Below, piece by piece: positions 1 through 9,173 of a DNA stretch of 64,000 nucleotides (position 1 is its first letter; every line of letters starts with the position of its first letter). Position numbers and translations under genes: made by a program. Below the pieces are notes generated by a model. The model had not been told where the DNA came from and did no database searches. It saw only the letters and a program-made list of their open reading frames with translations. The DNA lies in contig DBTY01000033.1 of the NCBI GenBank assembly GCA_002307295.1, forward strand, positions 1-64,000, written 5' to 3'. The DNA is from Ignavibacteriales bacterium UBA1304 (GTDB taxonomy: Bacteria; Bacteroidota; Ignavibacteria; Ignavibacteriales; Ignavibacteriaceae).

Positions 1-14
1 TTACACAAACTATT

Positions 15-359
15 TTACACTCCCGTAATATCTCTATGTGCAAAAGCGCCGCCATATCTGCCGGATTTTGAAATGATGCCTAAGGCATTTGTGGATTCAA
101 TCCACCTTTGAGGAGATAGAACGAAATAATTATTTCCGGCTTCATTTCTAAACCTCTCGAAATCGATAGGTTTAAAATCGGGGTTGTTAAGTTTTTCCCA
201 AAGGCCAATAAAATCAATTGTGCTTTTGCTACGCATCCAATTATTAATGACAGAAGAAGATTCAAGCAGATTACGATATTTTGCAATATCTGTAAGAGAG
301 ATATAATCATTGCGTTCATTAGTATAAAAAGATATTTCGGCTCCCTGTATAACTATTTT
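15..359 (-). pseudogene. KilA-N domain protein, broken fragment
   Basis: The minus frame reads IVIQGAEISFY..., then DYISLTDIAKYRN, NNWMRSKSTIDFIGLWE, and ends SGRYGGAFAHRDI before three unrelated residues and a stop. This is the N-terminal block of KilA-N proteins, DNA-binding domains usual in phage and mobile DNA, known from the family. In intact members the sequence after HRDI continues with a conserved FEFASW-type block, absent here. No ATG, GTG or TTG lies between the upstream in-frame stop at 360-362 and the Met at 236, and starting at 236 would cut the domain. Both ends therefore look damaged. I read it as a decayed remnant, without visible mobile-element neighbours in the window. Confidence 0.75.
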
Positions 360-386
360 TTATTTTAAAGCTGTGGTTTAGAGCGC

Positions 387-401
387 CCCGATAAGATCGG
401 G
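387..401. repeat. short CCCGAT/ATCGGG hairpin downstream of the acyl-CoA synthetase gene
   Basis: A perfect 6-bp inverted repeat with a 3-nt loop lies just beyond the stop of the acyl-CoA synthetase gene. No T-run follows it on the minus strand, so it is at best a weak terminator; it may be part of a small repetitive element. Confidence 0.35.
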
Positions 402-407
402 ATGTGG

Positions 408-2099
408 TTAAACATATAAATAGCGCTTTATTTTTTGTGTTGGAGTTTTCTCAAATTGTTCGGTCTGTTCTATAATTTTGTTTATTTTGGAAAATGATGA
501 AACATTTTCGTTTGTCTCTTTTCTAACTAATTCAAGAATCTTATTAATATGCTCCTTCGATTCCTTTTCTGATAGCCTGCCGATAGAGATATCTTCGTCA
601 ATTTTTTCGTAGTTAAGATATACGCGCGCAACTAAATTATTTTGTTGCTGAAAAACCAAAGACTCCAAAACATATTCGGATCTATTTATAACAGATTCAA
701 TTCCTTCTGGGTATATATTTTCTCCGCTGGGTCCAAGTATAACATTTTTAAGACGCCCTTTGATATAAAGATATTTGTTTTTATCAATTGCGCCGAAGTC
801 GCCCGTTCTAAACCACCCGTCTTTTGTAATTACTTCTTTTGTTAGTTCCGGCTCGTTATAATAGCCCTTCATAATTCCGGGAGACTTTACTAAAATTTCT
901 CCTTCAGTCTTTGATTTGCCAACGCGTTCAATCATTATTTCAACGTCTGGCAGAGCGGGTCCCGTGGATTTATACTTGGTTTTTTGAGGATTGCTTCCGG
1001 CCACCAATGGGGATGTTTCCGTTAAACCATAACCAATTGAATAAGGGAAGCCGGATTCGCGCAGAAACAATTCGGCGTCTGGCGCAATAGAGGCTCCGCC
1101 GATACAAAATAATTTTAGTCTGCCGCCAAATATAGCTAATAGTTTTTTGCCTGCAATTCTGTTTATTTTTTTTCTAATTCCGGGTATTTTATATGCCATC
1201 CTTACTATAGTTTTGCTTTTTATTTCCGGTAGAATTTTAGATTTATACATCTTTTCAATAATCAACGGAACCGAAAGCATTGCCGTTGGTTTTACTATGT
1301 TTAACGCAGGCATCAGGACAGCGGCCGTAGGGGGCTTTTTGATATAATAAACTGCCGCGCCAGCCAACAAAGGCAAAACTAACCCAAGCGTGCATTCATA
1401 CACGTGAGCTAAAGGTAAAATAGAAAGAAAAATATCAGTATGATCTACATCGACAATTTGTAAAGTGGCTATTGCGTTGCTTACAATATTCTTATGAGTA
1501 AGCATAACTCCTTTTGAGTGACCTGTAGTTCCTGAAGTATAAATAATTGAGGCTATGTCGTCTTCTTTTACGTCGGTTGGCATGAATCCGGCAAATTGCA
1601 TCGCTAAGTTTTTAATTCGCTGTAGTTCTCTGCTGCCGTCTGCTAATAATTTTTTTAATGAAGCTTTTGAAATATCAGGATTTATTATTGAGAAATTATC
1701 AATCAATACAGTTGTTTCAAGAGCTTCAATTTTCATATCTTCTATTTTATAAAATTGTCTTTCAGAAACAAATAAAGCTTTACAACCGGAGTGCCTCAGT
1801 ATATGCTGTACTTCCGAGGCGTGAAAATCAGGTAAAATGGGAACGGAAATTGCGCCCATAGTAGAAATTGCGAAATAAGTAATTCCCCAATTTGGAGAGT
1901 TTTCGCTTAAAATACCGACCCGGTCTCCGTGAACGATTCCCTTATTTTTTAGAAAATCAGATATCTTGACAATTTGTTTTTTCAAACTGGCATAATTTAT
2001 TGAAGGATCGTCAGAAAAAGATAAAGCTATTCTTTTGCTATATTTTGCCGCGCTTTCTTCTATTAAAGCCGCTAATGTTAATGTTTTTGGATTCGTCAT
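408..2099 (-). CDS. long-chain fatty acid--CoA ligase (AMP-forming)
   Basis: ANL-superfamily adenylating enzyme that activates a fatty acid to acyl-AMP and then acyl-CoA at the cytoplasmic membrane face. The ATP-binding loop IIYTSGTTGHSKGVMLTHK is at residues 185-203. Further motifs follow in the expected order: GYGLTETSP, the hinge region GWFRTGDFG...KGRLKNVILGPSGENIYPE, and a C-terminal lysine in TPTQKIKR. The length of 563 residues is normal for bacterial FadD-like proteins (CaiC and long-chain type). It stands alone on the minus strand with a divergent penicillin-binding protein gene. The substrate chain length cannot be told from sequence; a role in phospholipid fatty-acid recycling is as likely as beta-oxidation. 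Confidence 0.92.
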   Translation of the reverse strand: MTNPKTLTLAALIEESAAKYSKRIALSFSDDPSINYASLKKQIVKISDFLKNKGIVHGDRVGILSENSPNWGITYFAISTMGAISVPILPDFHASEVQHILRHSGCKALFVSERQFYKIEDMKIEALETTVLIDNFSIINPDISKASLKKLLADGSRELQRIKNLAMQFAGFMPTDVKEDDIASIIYTSGTTGHSKGVMLTHKNIVSNAIATLQIVDVDHTDIFLSILPLAHVYECTLGLVLPLLAGAAVYYIKKPPTAAVLMPALNIVKPTAMLSVPLIIEKMYKSKILPEIKSKTIVRMAYKIPGIRKKINRIAGKKLLAIFGGRLKLFCIGGASIAPDAELFLRESGFPYSIGYGLTETSPLVAGSNPQKTKYKSTGPALPDVEIMIERVGKSKTEGEILVKSPGIMKGYYNEPELTKEVITKDGWFRTGDFGAIDKNKYLYIKGRLKNVILGPSGENIYPEGIESVINRSEYVLESLVFQQQNNLVARVYLNYEKIDEDISIGRLSEKESKEHINKILELVRKETNENVSSFSKINKIIEQTEQFEKTPTQKIKRYLYV

Positions 2100-2238
2100 T
2101 TTACTTAATAAAGATAATAATTTAATAATCTAACATAACTAAATCTTACAAATTAAAATAAAAAGAAAAATAAATATTTAATTGCCTTTAATTTATACTG
2201 ATATTTGGATATTTTTAAAATAAAAAAATGAAAGAATA

Positions 2239-4161
2239 ATGTTTATAAATAGAATATTAAGTAATATAAAAACAATAGTTTTAGTATCGTCCTTTTTAAC
2301 AATTAATCTATTCGCCCAGCTTCCTCCTATTCATATAAATTACTCGTCATATATTTTATCGGCAGATAATAAGGTATTGGGGTATATTGGAGATAAAAAC
2401 AGAGTTGAAGTAAAAAGTACTGGCTACATTTCAAAATATTTGATATACAGCCTGATAGCCACAGAAGACAGAGACTTTTATAATCACGACGGCGTTTCAA
2501 TGAAAGGTCTGGCTCGCGCGGCTATTCAAACTATAACAGGGCATACACAGGGGGGGAGCACTCTTACAATGCAGCTTACAAGAAATCTTTTTCTTACTAA
2601 AGAAAAAACTATCAGCAGAAAACTAACTGAAATTGAAATGGCTCGCGAGTTGGAAAAAAGATTTTCAAAAGATCAGCTTTTACTTATGTACCTTAACACC
2701 GTTTATTTTGGCAGAGGAGCGTATGGCGTTTGGGCTGCCGCGCAGGAGTTTTTCCAAAAAATGCCGGGAGATCTTTCTATTACAGAAAGCGCTATGATTG
2801 CAGGTTTGGTGCAATCGCCGACTGGTTATGATCCCTCCAAGCATCCTGATAAAGCTCTTAAGAGAAGAAATGAAGTTTTGCATAACTTAGTTGAAGTAGG
2901 CAAAATTTCTGAGAAAGAATTTGACCGATTAAAAGGAAAACCTTTAGGATTAAAATTAAGAGACCATTGGGCTACAGCGTTTATTGAATATGTAAAACGC
3001 GAAGCTAATGACGTTTTGAGAAAGCAGGGAAAATCTATTAATACAGAGCATCTGAGAATTTTAACTACTCTAAATAGCGATGCTCAAAGAGCTGCCGAGG
3101 CGGCAATTAAAAGCCAGTGGAAAGAACTGCCTAAAGGAATGCAGAGCGCGCAGATTGGTTTAATTAGCGTCGAGCCGGGCACAGGAAAAATTCTTGCCAT
3201 GGTTGGCGGAAACCCCAGCTCGAACACTGCCGGACTCAACAGAGCCGTTTATATTAAACGCCAGCCCGGGTCTTCATTTAAACCATTTCTGTATGGTTCG
3301 CTTATTGAGCGGGGATACTCGCTTGCTACGCCGTTATTAGATTCAGAAATTGTGTTTAATAAGAACTCTCTTTTTGAATGGCGTCCTTCAAACGATAACG
3401 AAGTATTTTCTCATACCCGCATGCCTATGTATGAAGCTATAAAACACTCTGTAAATGCGGCCGCGGCTTATGCGGTTAAAAATCTGACCACGCCGGATTC
3501 AGTTTGTGTATTTGCAAAACGATGTGGAATTAGTTCGTATCTAAAACCGCTTCCGTCAATAATATTAGGGACTTCGGACGTATCTCCAATGGAAATGGCT
3601 TCTGCGTATGCCGTATTTGCTTCATCAGGTTATTATTCCAAACCGTTTGGTTTGCTTAAAATTGAAGACGGCGATTACAGAACTCTATATTATGCAAATG
3701 TAGTCAGTAATTGCGCAGTCGATTCCGCTACTTGTTACATTGTGGATCATGCGTTAAAATCAGTGATTGACGGCGGAACGGCTTCTTCAATTAAGAAATA
3801 TTATTCGGCTCCTGCGGCAGGTAAAACCGGCACAACCCAAAACTTTACTGACGCATGGTTTGTTGGTTATACTCCTTTTGCTTCAACTGCAATATGGGTA
3901 GGTTTTGATAATCCGAAAAACAAACTAACTGGCGCATATAAATATGGCGGCACAATTTCAGCTCCTATTTGGGGTAAAATGATGGGCGCGGCATATAAAA
4001 AATGGGTTAAGGGTAAAGGGGGTTTAGTTATGCCTTCTAATGTTAAGTATGTAGAACTTTGCAGCGAGTCTGGCAAGGTTGCAGGTCCTAAATGCAGGCA
4101 GCATGTTAGTTATCCTATTAATGAGGGATACCTTACTGACGTGTGCGATATTCATAAATAA
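2239..4161 (+). CDS. class A penicillin-binding protein (transglycosylase/transpeptidase)
   Basis: Bifunctional peptidoglycan polymerase of the inner membrane. A short N-terminal hydrophobic segment (about residues 8-26) acts as signal-anchor. The GT51 glycosyltransferase domain shows EDRDF at 76-80 and GGSTLTMQL at 105-113. The transpeptidase domain keeps the three active-site motifs: S345-x-x-K348 in GSSFKPF, S404-V-N, and K529-T-G in GKTGTT. At 640 residues it is shorter than Escherichia coli PBP1a and lacks its extra OB-like insertion. All catalytic residues are intact. No partner genes are adjacent. It could be named PBP1A or PBP1C-like; the KTG motif and length favour a generic 1A type. 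Confidence 0.94.
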   Translation: MFINRILSNIKTIVLVSSFLTINLFAQLPPIHINYSSYILSADNKVLGYIGDKNRVEVKSTGYISKYLIYSLIATEDRDFYNHDGVSMKGLARAAIQTITGHTQGGSTLTMQLTRNLFLTKEKTISRKLTEIEMARELEKRFSKDQLLLMYLNTVYFGRGAYGVWAAAQEFFQKMPGDLSITESAMIAGLVQSPTGYDPSKHPDKALKRRNEVLHNLVEVGKISEKEFDRLKGKPLGLKLRDHWATAFIEYVKREANDVLRKQGKSINTEHLRILTTLNSDAQRAAEAAIKSQWKELPKGMQSAQIGLISVEPGTGKILAMVGGNPSSNTAGLNRAVYIKRQPGSSFKPFLYGSLIERGYSLATPLLDSEIVFNKNSLFEWRPSNDNEVFSHTRMPMYEAIKHSVNAAAAYAVKNLTTPDSVCVFAKRCGISSYLKPLPSIILGTSDVSPMEMASAYAVFASSGYYSKPFGLLKIEDGDYRTLYYANVVSNCAVDSATCYIVDHALKSVIDGGTASSIKKYYSAPAAGKTGTTQNFTDAWFVGYTPFASTAIWVGFDNPKNKLTGAYKYGGTISAPIWGKMMGAAYKKWVKGKGGLVMPSNVKYVELCSESGKVAGPKCRQHVSYPINEGYLTDVCDIHK

Positions 4162-4222
4162 TGGTTTACATGTTTTGTTGAAATATCAAAAATTGAGTTT
4201 AAGCATTTTTTAATATTTCATT

Positions 4223-4309
4223 GACAGTCTTACTTTGAATAAAAGTAAGACTGTCATAGTGAGCGTAGTCGAACTATGACGTCGCGCTTCGACTAACGCT
4301 CAGCGTGAC
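4223..4309. repeat. intergenic double-hairpin repeat between convergent genes
   Basis: A perfect 14-bp inverted repeat (4223-4236 with 4242-4255, 5-nt loop) is followed by a second stem: GAGCGTAGTCGAA at 4261-4273 pairs with TTCGACT-A-ACGCTC at 4288-4301 with one bulged base. The GAGCGTAGTCGAA word is of the type scattered through Bacteroidota/Chlorobi genomes. It lies between the 3' ends of the PBP gene (+) and the ABC exporter operon (-), so it may also stop transcription from both sides. Confidence 0.7.
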
Positions 4310-4357
4310 TATTATTTCATTATACTAATACTCTGGCGATTGCTTTGTAACTATACA

Positions 4358-5479
4358 TTAGTCGCTTACTTTTTTATACCTGAAAATTGAAACAGATAAA
4401 GTAAATATTGCATATGCTACCAAAAGAGAAAACTGAGTAGTTACGTCTTTAAACCCGGATCCTTTTAGTAAAACCCTTCTCATTATTTCAATAAACTGAG
4501 CTACAGGATTAAAAATAGTAACCGTCTGAGCCCAATCCGGCATGCTGGAAATTGGCGTGAAAAGTCCGCCCATTAAAATAAATATTACCATTATAAACCA
4601 GGCGATAAACATAGCCTGTTGCTGCGTTTCGGTAACGGTGGAGATCCATAAACCTATGCCAAGCATAACAAGCAGGTAAACAAACGCTAAACCGAATAGC
4701 AGGAAAATATTGCCAAGTATCGTTATATCAAAAGCAATTATTGCAATTACTAATCCAAACGCCAATTCAAATAAACCAATAATCAAAAATGGGATTAGTT
4801 TGCCAATAATAAATTGAATCTTCTTAATAGGCGTAACGTTCAATTGTTCAATTGTGCCAATTTCTTTTTCGCGTACAATGTTCATTGAAGTTAAGAAAGT
4901 GGCTATCATTGTAATAAGAACTACTAGAATACCGGAAGCCATATACTTTTTATAATCTAAATCCTGATTATACCAATGGCTGTATTCAATGTCTATAGTC
5001 GGCGTTGTCTGTTGTTGCGAGCCCTGAAGAGCCTGCGACAAAATGCTTTCGCTAAAGCTGCTTACTATGCTGTTCCCATAAGAATACGAAATGCCTGAGG
5101 AGTAGCTGTCTTCCGCGTTCATCAAAAACTGGATTTTTGTTTTTATATTATTGCGTAAATCCTTTTCAAAGTCTTTTGGAATTATTACGACCATACCGGC
5201 TTTGTTCTTGCTCAAATCTTCTATGCCTGCTTTTTCTGAAAAGGAAGAATTTACGATATTAAAATTAGACGAAGCGGAAAACTTTTCTCTAAGTAAAGCG
5301 GAATAAGTAGACTGATCTCTGTCTATCAAGTGTACGTTTACTTTTTTTATTTCAAATGTAGCCGCGTTGACTAATATCAGCAGCTGGAGTATAGGCATAA
5401 CAAATATAATAGGCAGCATCTGTTTGTTGCGGAATATCTGTATAAACTCTTTGCGTAGTATAAATAAAATAATTCTCAT
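4358..5479 (-). CDS. ABC-2 type exporter permease (YbhR-like)
   Basis: Membrane subunit of the exporter encoded by the surrounding operon. It has the ABC-2 permease plan: one N-terminal membrane segment (about 20-40), a large extracytoplasmic domain (about 45-175), and five clustered C-terminal segments. The NIVREKEIGTIEQLNVTP stretch is the cytoplasmic coupling motif typical of the family. It is 373 residues, the last gene of the operon, and lies 19 bp after the sister permease. By order and type it corresponds to E. coli YbhR, which with YbhS, YbhF and YbhG forms a drug/ion exporter. The substrate here is unknown. Confidence 0.88.
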   Translation of the reverse strand: MRIILFILRKEFIQIFRNKQMLPIIFVMPILQLLILVNAATFEIKKVNVHLIDRDQSTYSALLREKFSASSNFNIVNSSFSEKAGIEDLSKNKAGMVVIIPKDFEKDLRNNIKTKIQFLMNAEDSYSSGISYSYGNSIVSSFSESILSQALQGSQQQTTPTIDIEYSHWYNQDLDYKKYMASGILVVLITMIATFLTSMNIVREKEIGTIEQLNVTPIKKIQFIIGKLIPFLIIGLFELAFGLVIAIIAFDITILGNIFLLFGLAFVYLLVMLGIGLWISTVTETQQQAMFIAWFIMVIFILMGGLFTPISSMPDWAQTVTIFNPVAQFIEIMRRVLLKGSGFKDVTTQFSLLVAYAIFTLSVSIFRYKKVSD

Positions 5480-5498
5480 GATACTTTTTCTGGTCCTG

Positions 5499-6602
5499 TT
5501 ATAATCTAACTTTGAATTTTTTAATGCTTATTAAAATAAAAAACAAAAACATTCCGCATAATATCAGCGTTTCTTTCCAAATGTGGTCAAACCCAACTCC
5601 TTTTAACATTATCCCTTTTGCAATTATAAGGAACCATTTTGCCGGGATTATATTGCTGAACCACTGCAACAGTAGAGGCATATTGGAAATAGGGAAGATG
5701 AAGCCAGATAAAATAATTGTTGGTAAAAGCAAACCCGCCAAAGACATCATCATAGCGGCCTGCTGCGTTTGAGCTACTGACGAGATTAGTATCCCTAAAG
5801 ATAAAGCCGTCATTATAAAGATTAACGCTATAAAGAAAAACAAAATATAACTGCCTACAAATGGAACGTTGAATACTACGCGCGCAAGAATCAAAATAGT
5901 AATTACGTTAAAAAATGAGAGTAATAAATATGGGATTACTTTACCGATAATTATCTCAATTGGTTTTAACGGCGAAACCAGCAATACTTCCATTGTGCCT
6001 ATTTCTTTTTCTTTGGTAATGGCAATTGAAGTCATAAGGGCGCAGACTAAAAGAAGTATCAATGCTATTAAACCCGGCACAAACATATATGTGCTTCTTA
6101 TTTCCGGGTTATATATCATTTTAACTTCGGATTGAATTATCGGCGCTAAGTCGGACTGTTTGTTTAGCGAAGTTTGGTAGTCTTTTATTATTGCGGACGT
6201 ATAAGACAAAAGCGTTTGGGCCATATTCGGATCGCTTGCGTCGGTTATAATTTGAATTTTAGCGCCGCCGTCTTTTAAAAGTTTCTGGGCAAAGTTAGGC
6301 TCAAATATAATTACTTCTTTTATTTTGCCTCCCTTAAACGCTTCCTCTATCATGCCATTTGACTGAAGATTTGCTCCTAATTTAAAATAGTTTGACGAAA
6401 CCAGTTTCTGTTTTATCTGCTCGGTCATATAATCGTTAGACTGATCGAAAAAAGCTATAGTAGCATCGTTTAGTTCGTTTCTTATAGCAAATCCAAAAAT
6501 AATCAGCTGCGCAATCGGCATTCCGAATAAAACAACCATGGTCCTTTTATCTCTGAATATAGAAATAAACTCTTTAATAATAAAACCTAAAAACTTTTTC
6601 AT
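5499..6602 (-). CDS. ABC-2 type exporter permease (YbhS-like)
   Basis: Second membrane subunit of the exporter, 367 residues, with the same architecture as its downstream neighbour: N-terminal membrane segment, extracytoplasmic domain (about 45-170), then five membrane segments. The coupling motif reads TKEKEIGTMEVLLVSPLKP. The two permeases differ clearly in the extracytoplasmic domain, suggesting a heterodimer, as for YbhS/YbhR in E. coli. The gap to the upstream ATPase gene is only 6 bp, consistent with translation from one message. Confidence 0.88.
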   Translation of the reverse strand: MKKFLGFIIKEFISIFRDKRTMVVLFGMPIAQLIIFGFAIRNELNDATIAFFDQSNDYMTEQIKQKLVSSNYFKLGANLQSNGMIEEAFKGGKIKEVIIFEPNFAQKLLKDGGAKIQIITDASDPNMAQTLLSYTSAIIKDYQTSLNKQSDLAPIIQSEVKMIYNPEIRSTYMFVPGLIALILLLVCALMTSIAITKEKEIGTMEVLLVSPLKPIEIIIGKVIPYLLLSFFNVITILILARVVFNVPFVGSYILFFFIALIFIMTALSLGILISSVAQTQQAAMMMSLAGLLLPTIILSGFIFPISNMPLLLQWFSNIIPAKWFLIIAKGIMLKGVGFDHIWKETLILCGMFLFFILISIKKFKVRL

Positions 6603-6608
6603 AGTAGT

Positions 6609-7337
6609 CTATCGCGCTAATTTAATAAATACGTCGTTCATTGAATCGGAATTATAAATTCGTTTTAATTCTTTAGGAGCGTCAAGCGCTTCTATTTTAC
6701 CTGCGACCATAATTGAAACCCTGTCGCAGTATTCGGCTTCGTCCATATAATGAGTCGTAACAAAAACAGTCACGCCGTTATAAGCTTCTTCGTAGATCAT
6801 ATCCCAAAACTGGCGCCTTGTAATAGGGTCTACGCCGCCTGTAGGCTCGTCTAAAAAAACTACTTTGGGCTTATGCATAACTGCAACTGAAAAAGCTAGT
6901 TTCTGCTTCCAGCCTAGCGGCAGCGAGCTTAGAAGAGCGGCTCCTGAGCTTTGCAGTTTAAGCTTGTTAAGCAAGCGTTCGGAAGCTTCCTTAATTTCAG
7001 CGTTTGTAAGTCCGTATATGCCGCCATAGAAAGTAATGTTTTCTTTTATAGTAAGGTCTTCATAAAGCGAAAACTTCTGACTCATATAACCAATATTTTT
7101 TTTAATTTTCTCCGCTTCTTTGTAAACGTCAAAACCTGCAACTGTGGCTTTGCCGGAAGTGGGCGTAAGCAGTCCTGTAAGCATCCGCATAGCTGTAGTT
7201 TTACCTGCGCCGTTTGCGCCAAGGAAACCGAAAATTTCTCCTTTTTTTACGTCAAAGGTAATTTCGTTTGTGGCAATAAAACTGCCAAATCTTTTTGTCA
7301 GTTTTTCTGCGGAGATTACATTAATATTTTCAGTCAT
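6609..7337 (-). CDS. ABC exporter ATPase (C-terminal half of YbhF equivalent)
   Basis: ATP-hydrolysing subunit, 242 residues. Walker A is GANGAGKTT, Walker B is VVFLDEPTGGVD, and the switch histidine is in FVTTHYMDEAEYCD. The signature loop is the LPLGWKQKL variant instead of LSGGQ, which is usual for this exporter family. It overlaps the upstream ATPase gene by 8 bp (7330-7337), so the two are probably translationally coupled. In E. coli both ATPase domains are one fused protein, YbhF; here they are separate genes. Confidence 0.9.
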   Translation of the reverse strand: MTENINVISAEKLTKRFGSFIATNEITFDVKKGEIFGFLGANGAGKTTAMRMLTGLLTPTSGKATVAGFDVYKEAEKIKKNIGYMSQKFSLYEDLTIKENITFYGGIYGLTNAEIKEASERLLNKLKLQSSGAALLSSLPLGWKQKLAFSVAVMHKPKVVFLDEPTGGVDPITRRQFWDMIYEEAYNGVTVFVTTHYMDEAEYCDRVSIMVAGKIEALDAPKELKRIYNSDSMNDVFIKLAR

Positions 7338-8247
7338 TGCCTTTCTCCATTAACTGCATAAATGTGTCTTCTATATTAGGGAGAGCTGGAATAATCTCTG
7401 CGTCAGTAACGCCCATTTGCATAAGATAGTTTTTAATTCCTTCAACAGAATAAGTTTCTCTCGTGTCAGTATAGTGAAGATACTCGCCAAATGGATAAGC
7501 TGAATTTGTAAATTTGTAACTACGCAAAGCGGTAATTAGTTTATACATGTTTTTTGACTTCATGGCAAGCAGAGGCTTTTCAAATTTCTTTACGATATTT
7601 TCAGGCGTGTTTATTTCCAGAATATTTCCTGATTGCATTAACGCAACTTTATCACAAAGACTCGCTTCGTCTAAATAGGGGGTAGAGACTAAAATTGTTA
7701 TTCCTTTTTGTTTTAGCCGTTTAAGCATTTCCCAAAACTCTTTGCGCGAAACTGCATCTACCCCAGTAGTTGGCTCGTCTAAAAATAAAACTTCAGGCTT
7801 GTGAATTAGCGCGCAGCATAGAGCGAGCTTTTGTTTCATACCGCCTGAAAGCTTTCCGGCTCTTCTGTCCTTAAACGGTTCAATCTGGACATAGATATCG
7901 CGGATTAAATCGTAATTCTGTTTTATAGTAGTTCCGAATACTGTGGCGAAGAAATTTAAATTTTCTTCGACCGTCAAATCCTGATAAAGAGAAAACCTGC
8001 CGGGCATGTAACCAATTTGCAGACGTATTTTTTTATAATCCTTAATTGTGTCTAATCCGTTTACTGTAGCGGAACCTTCGTCGGGGATTATAAGCGTATT
8101 CATCATTCTAATAAGCGTAGTTTTACCGCCGCCATCTGGACCGATAAATCCAAATAAATCGCCTTGCTCAACTTGAAACGTAAGGTTGTTTACGGCTTTA
8201 ATTGCGCCGAAGCTTTTACTTATATTATTTACTGTAACTGCATTCAT
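7330..8247 (-). CDS. ABC exporter ATPase (N-terminal half of YbhF equivalent)
   Basis: First ATPase of the exporter, 305 residues. Walker A is GPDGGGKTT, the signature LSGGMKQKL is complete, and Walker B is VLFLDEPTTGVD. The position of the usual switch histidine reads VSTPYLDEA, so His is replaced by Pro, as often seen in one of two paired ATPase domains; hydrolysis may be asymmetric. About 75 residues follow the nucleotide-binding core and are less conserved. It sits 4 bp after the membrane-fusion gene and overlaps the next ATPase gene. Confidence 0.9.
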   Translation of the reverse strand: MNAVTVNNISKSFGAIKAVNNLTFQVEQGDLFGFIGPDGGGKTTLIRMMNTLIIPDEGSATVNGLDTIKDYKKIRLQIGYMPGRFSLYQDLTVEENLNFFATVFGTTIKQNYDLIRDIYVQIEPFKDRRAGKLSGGMKQKLALCCALIHKPEVLFLDEPTTGVDAVSRKEFWEMLKRLKQKGITILVSTPYLDEASLCDKVALMQSGNILEINTPENIVKKFEKPLLAMKSKNMYKLITALRSYKFTNSAYPFGEYLHYTDTRETYSVEGIKNYLMQMGVTDAEIIPALPNIEDTFMQLMEKGND

Positions 8248-8251
8248 ATTA

Positions 8252-9160
8252 TTAAAAATTTACTTCGCCCGGCATTCCGATTTTAAGAGAGCCGTCGTTG
8301 GCTACTCTTACTTTAACGGCGTATACCATATTTACTCTTTCGTCTTTGGTTTGTATTATCTTGGGAGTAAACTCAGTTTTGGATGATATCCAGCTTATTT
8401 CTCCGGTTAGCTGACGGTTGTTTTTTGCATCGGCGTCCACAAGCACTTTAACTTTTTGCCCAAGTTTAATTTTTGCTAATTGATCTCCGCTAATATAAAT
8501 GCGTAAATAAATATTATTCAGGTCAGCTATTTTATATAAAGCTTTGCCATAAGAAGTAATTTCATTTTCCTGCGCCATCTTTGTAAGCACAGTGCCATTA
8601 ACCGGGTTTATAATCCGGCTCTTGTCTATCTGATCCTGAATTTGCGCTATTTGAACGTCTAGCGATTTCATATCGTTTAGAATAGAGCTCTTTTGCGTAA
8701 GCGTAGCGCCGACTTGTTTATCAAATACTTTTATCTGACCGTTAATATCGTCCACTTGTTTTTTAGTAGCCGCGTTTGCTTTGTATAAATTATCAATTCT
8801 GTTTTTGTCGACTATCGAGTTTTGTTTTTGTTCTTCTATAACCGCTATCTGTGATGCAATGTTTTCCAATTTTGATTTTGCGGATAACTTTGTGGCTATA
8901 AGCTGATCTTTTTTTAAGTAGAGTTGAACTGTGTCGATAAATCCTATCGCCGTTCCTTTCTGAATTGTATCGCCTTCTTCTATATTGAATTTAATTAGTT
9001 TTCCGCTAGCTTCAGCCGAAATTAAAACTTCTGTCGCTTCAAAATTTCCATAGGCGTCCGATTTTTTAGTATTATCGGAGCAGCCTGCAAGAAGCGCGGC
9101 AACAGCCATTACTATTAAAGCGCTATATATTGGTTTCACTTTATGTCTCCTTGTATTCAT
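8252..9160 (-). CDS. HlyD-family membrane fusion lipoprotein (YbhG-like)
   Basis: Periplasmic adaptor linking the ABC exporter to the outer membrane. The N-terminus is a lipoprotein signal with lipobox LLAGC (Cys about residue 27). It is followed by a split lipoyl/barrel-sandwich motif (SGKLIKFNIEEGDTIQKG), a long alpha-hairpin coiled coil (about 85-180), and the closing half NPVNGTVLTKMAQENEIT. The 302-residue length fits YbhG. It lies between the regulators and the ATPases in the same order as in E. coli. No outer-membrane TolC-type gene is present in the operon, so that partner must be elsewhere. Confidence 0.9.
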   Translation of the reverse strand: MNTRRHKVKPIYSALIVMAVAALLAGCSDNTKKSDAYGNFEATEVLISAEASGKLIKFNIEEGDTIQKGTAIGFIDTVQLYLKKDQLIATKLSAKSKLENIASQIAVIEEQKQNSIVDKNRIDNLYKANAATKKQVDDINGQIKVFDKQVGATLTQKSSILNDMKSLDVQIAQIQDQIDKSRIINPVNGTVLTKMAQENEITSYGKALYKIADLNNIYLRIYISGDQLAKIKLGQKVKVLVDADAKNNRQLTGEISWISSKTEFTPKIIQTKDERVNMVYAVKVRVANDGSLKIGMPGEVNF

Positions 9161-9173
9161 ACAAAATGTCTTT

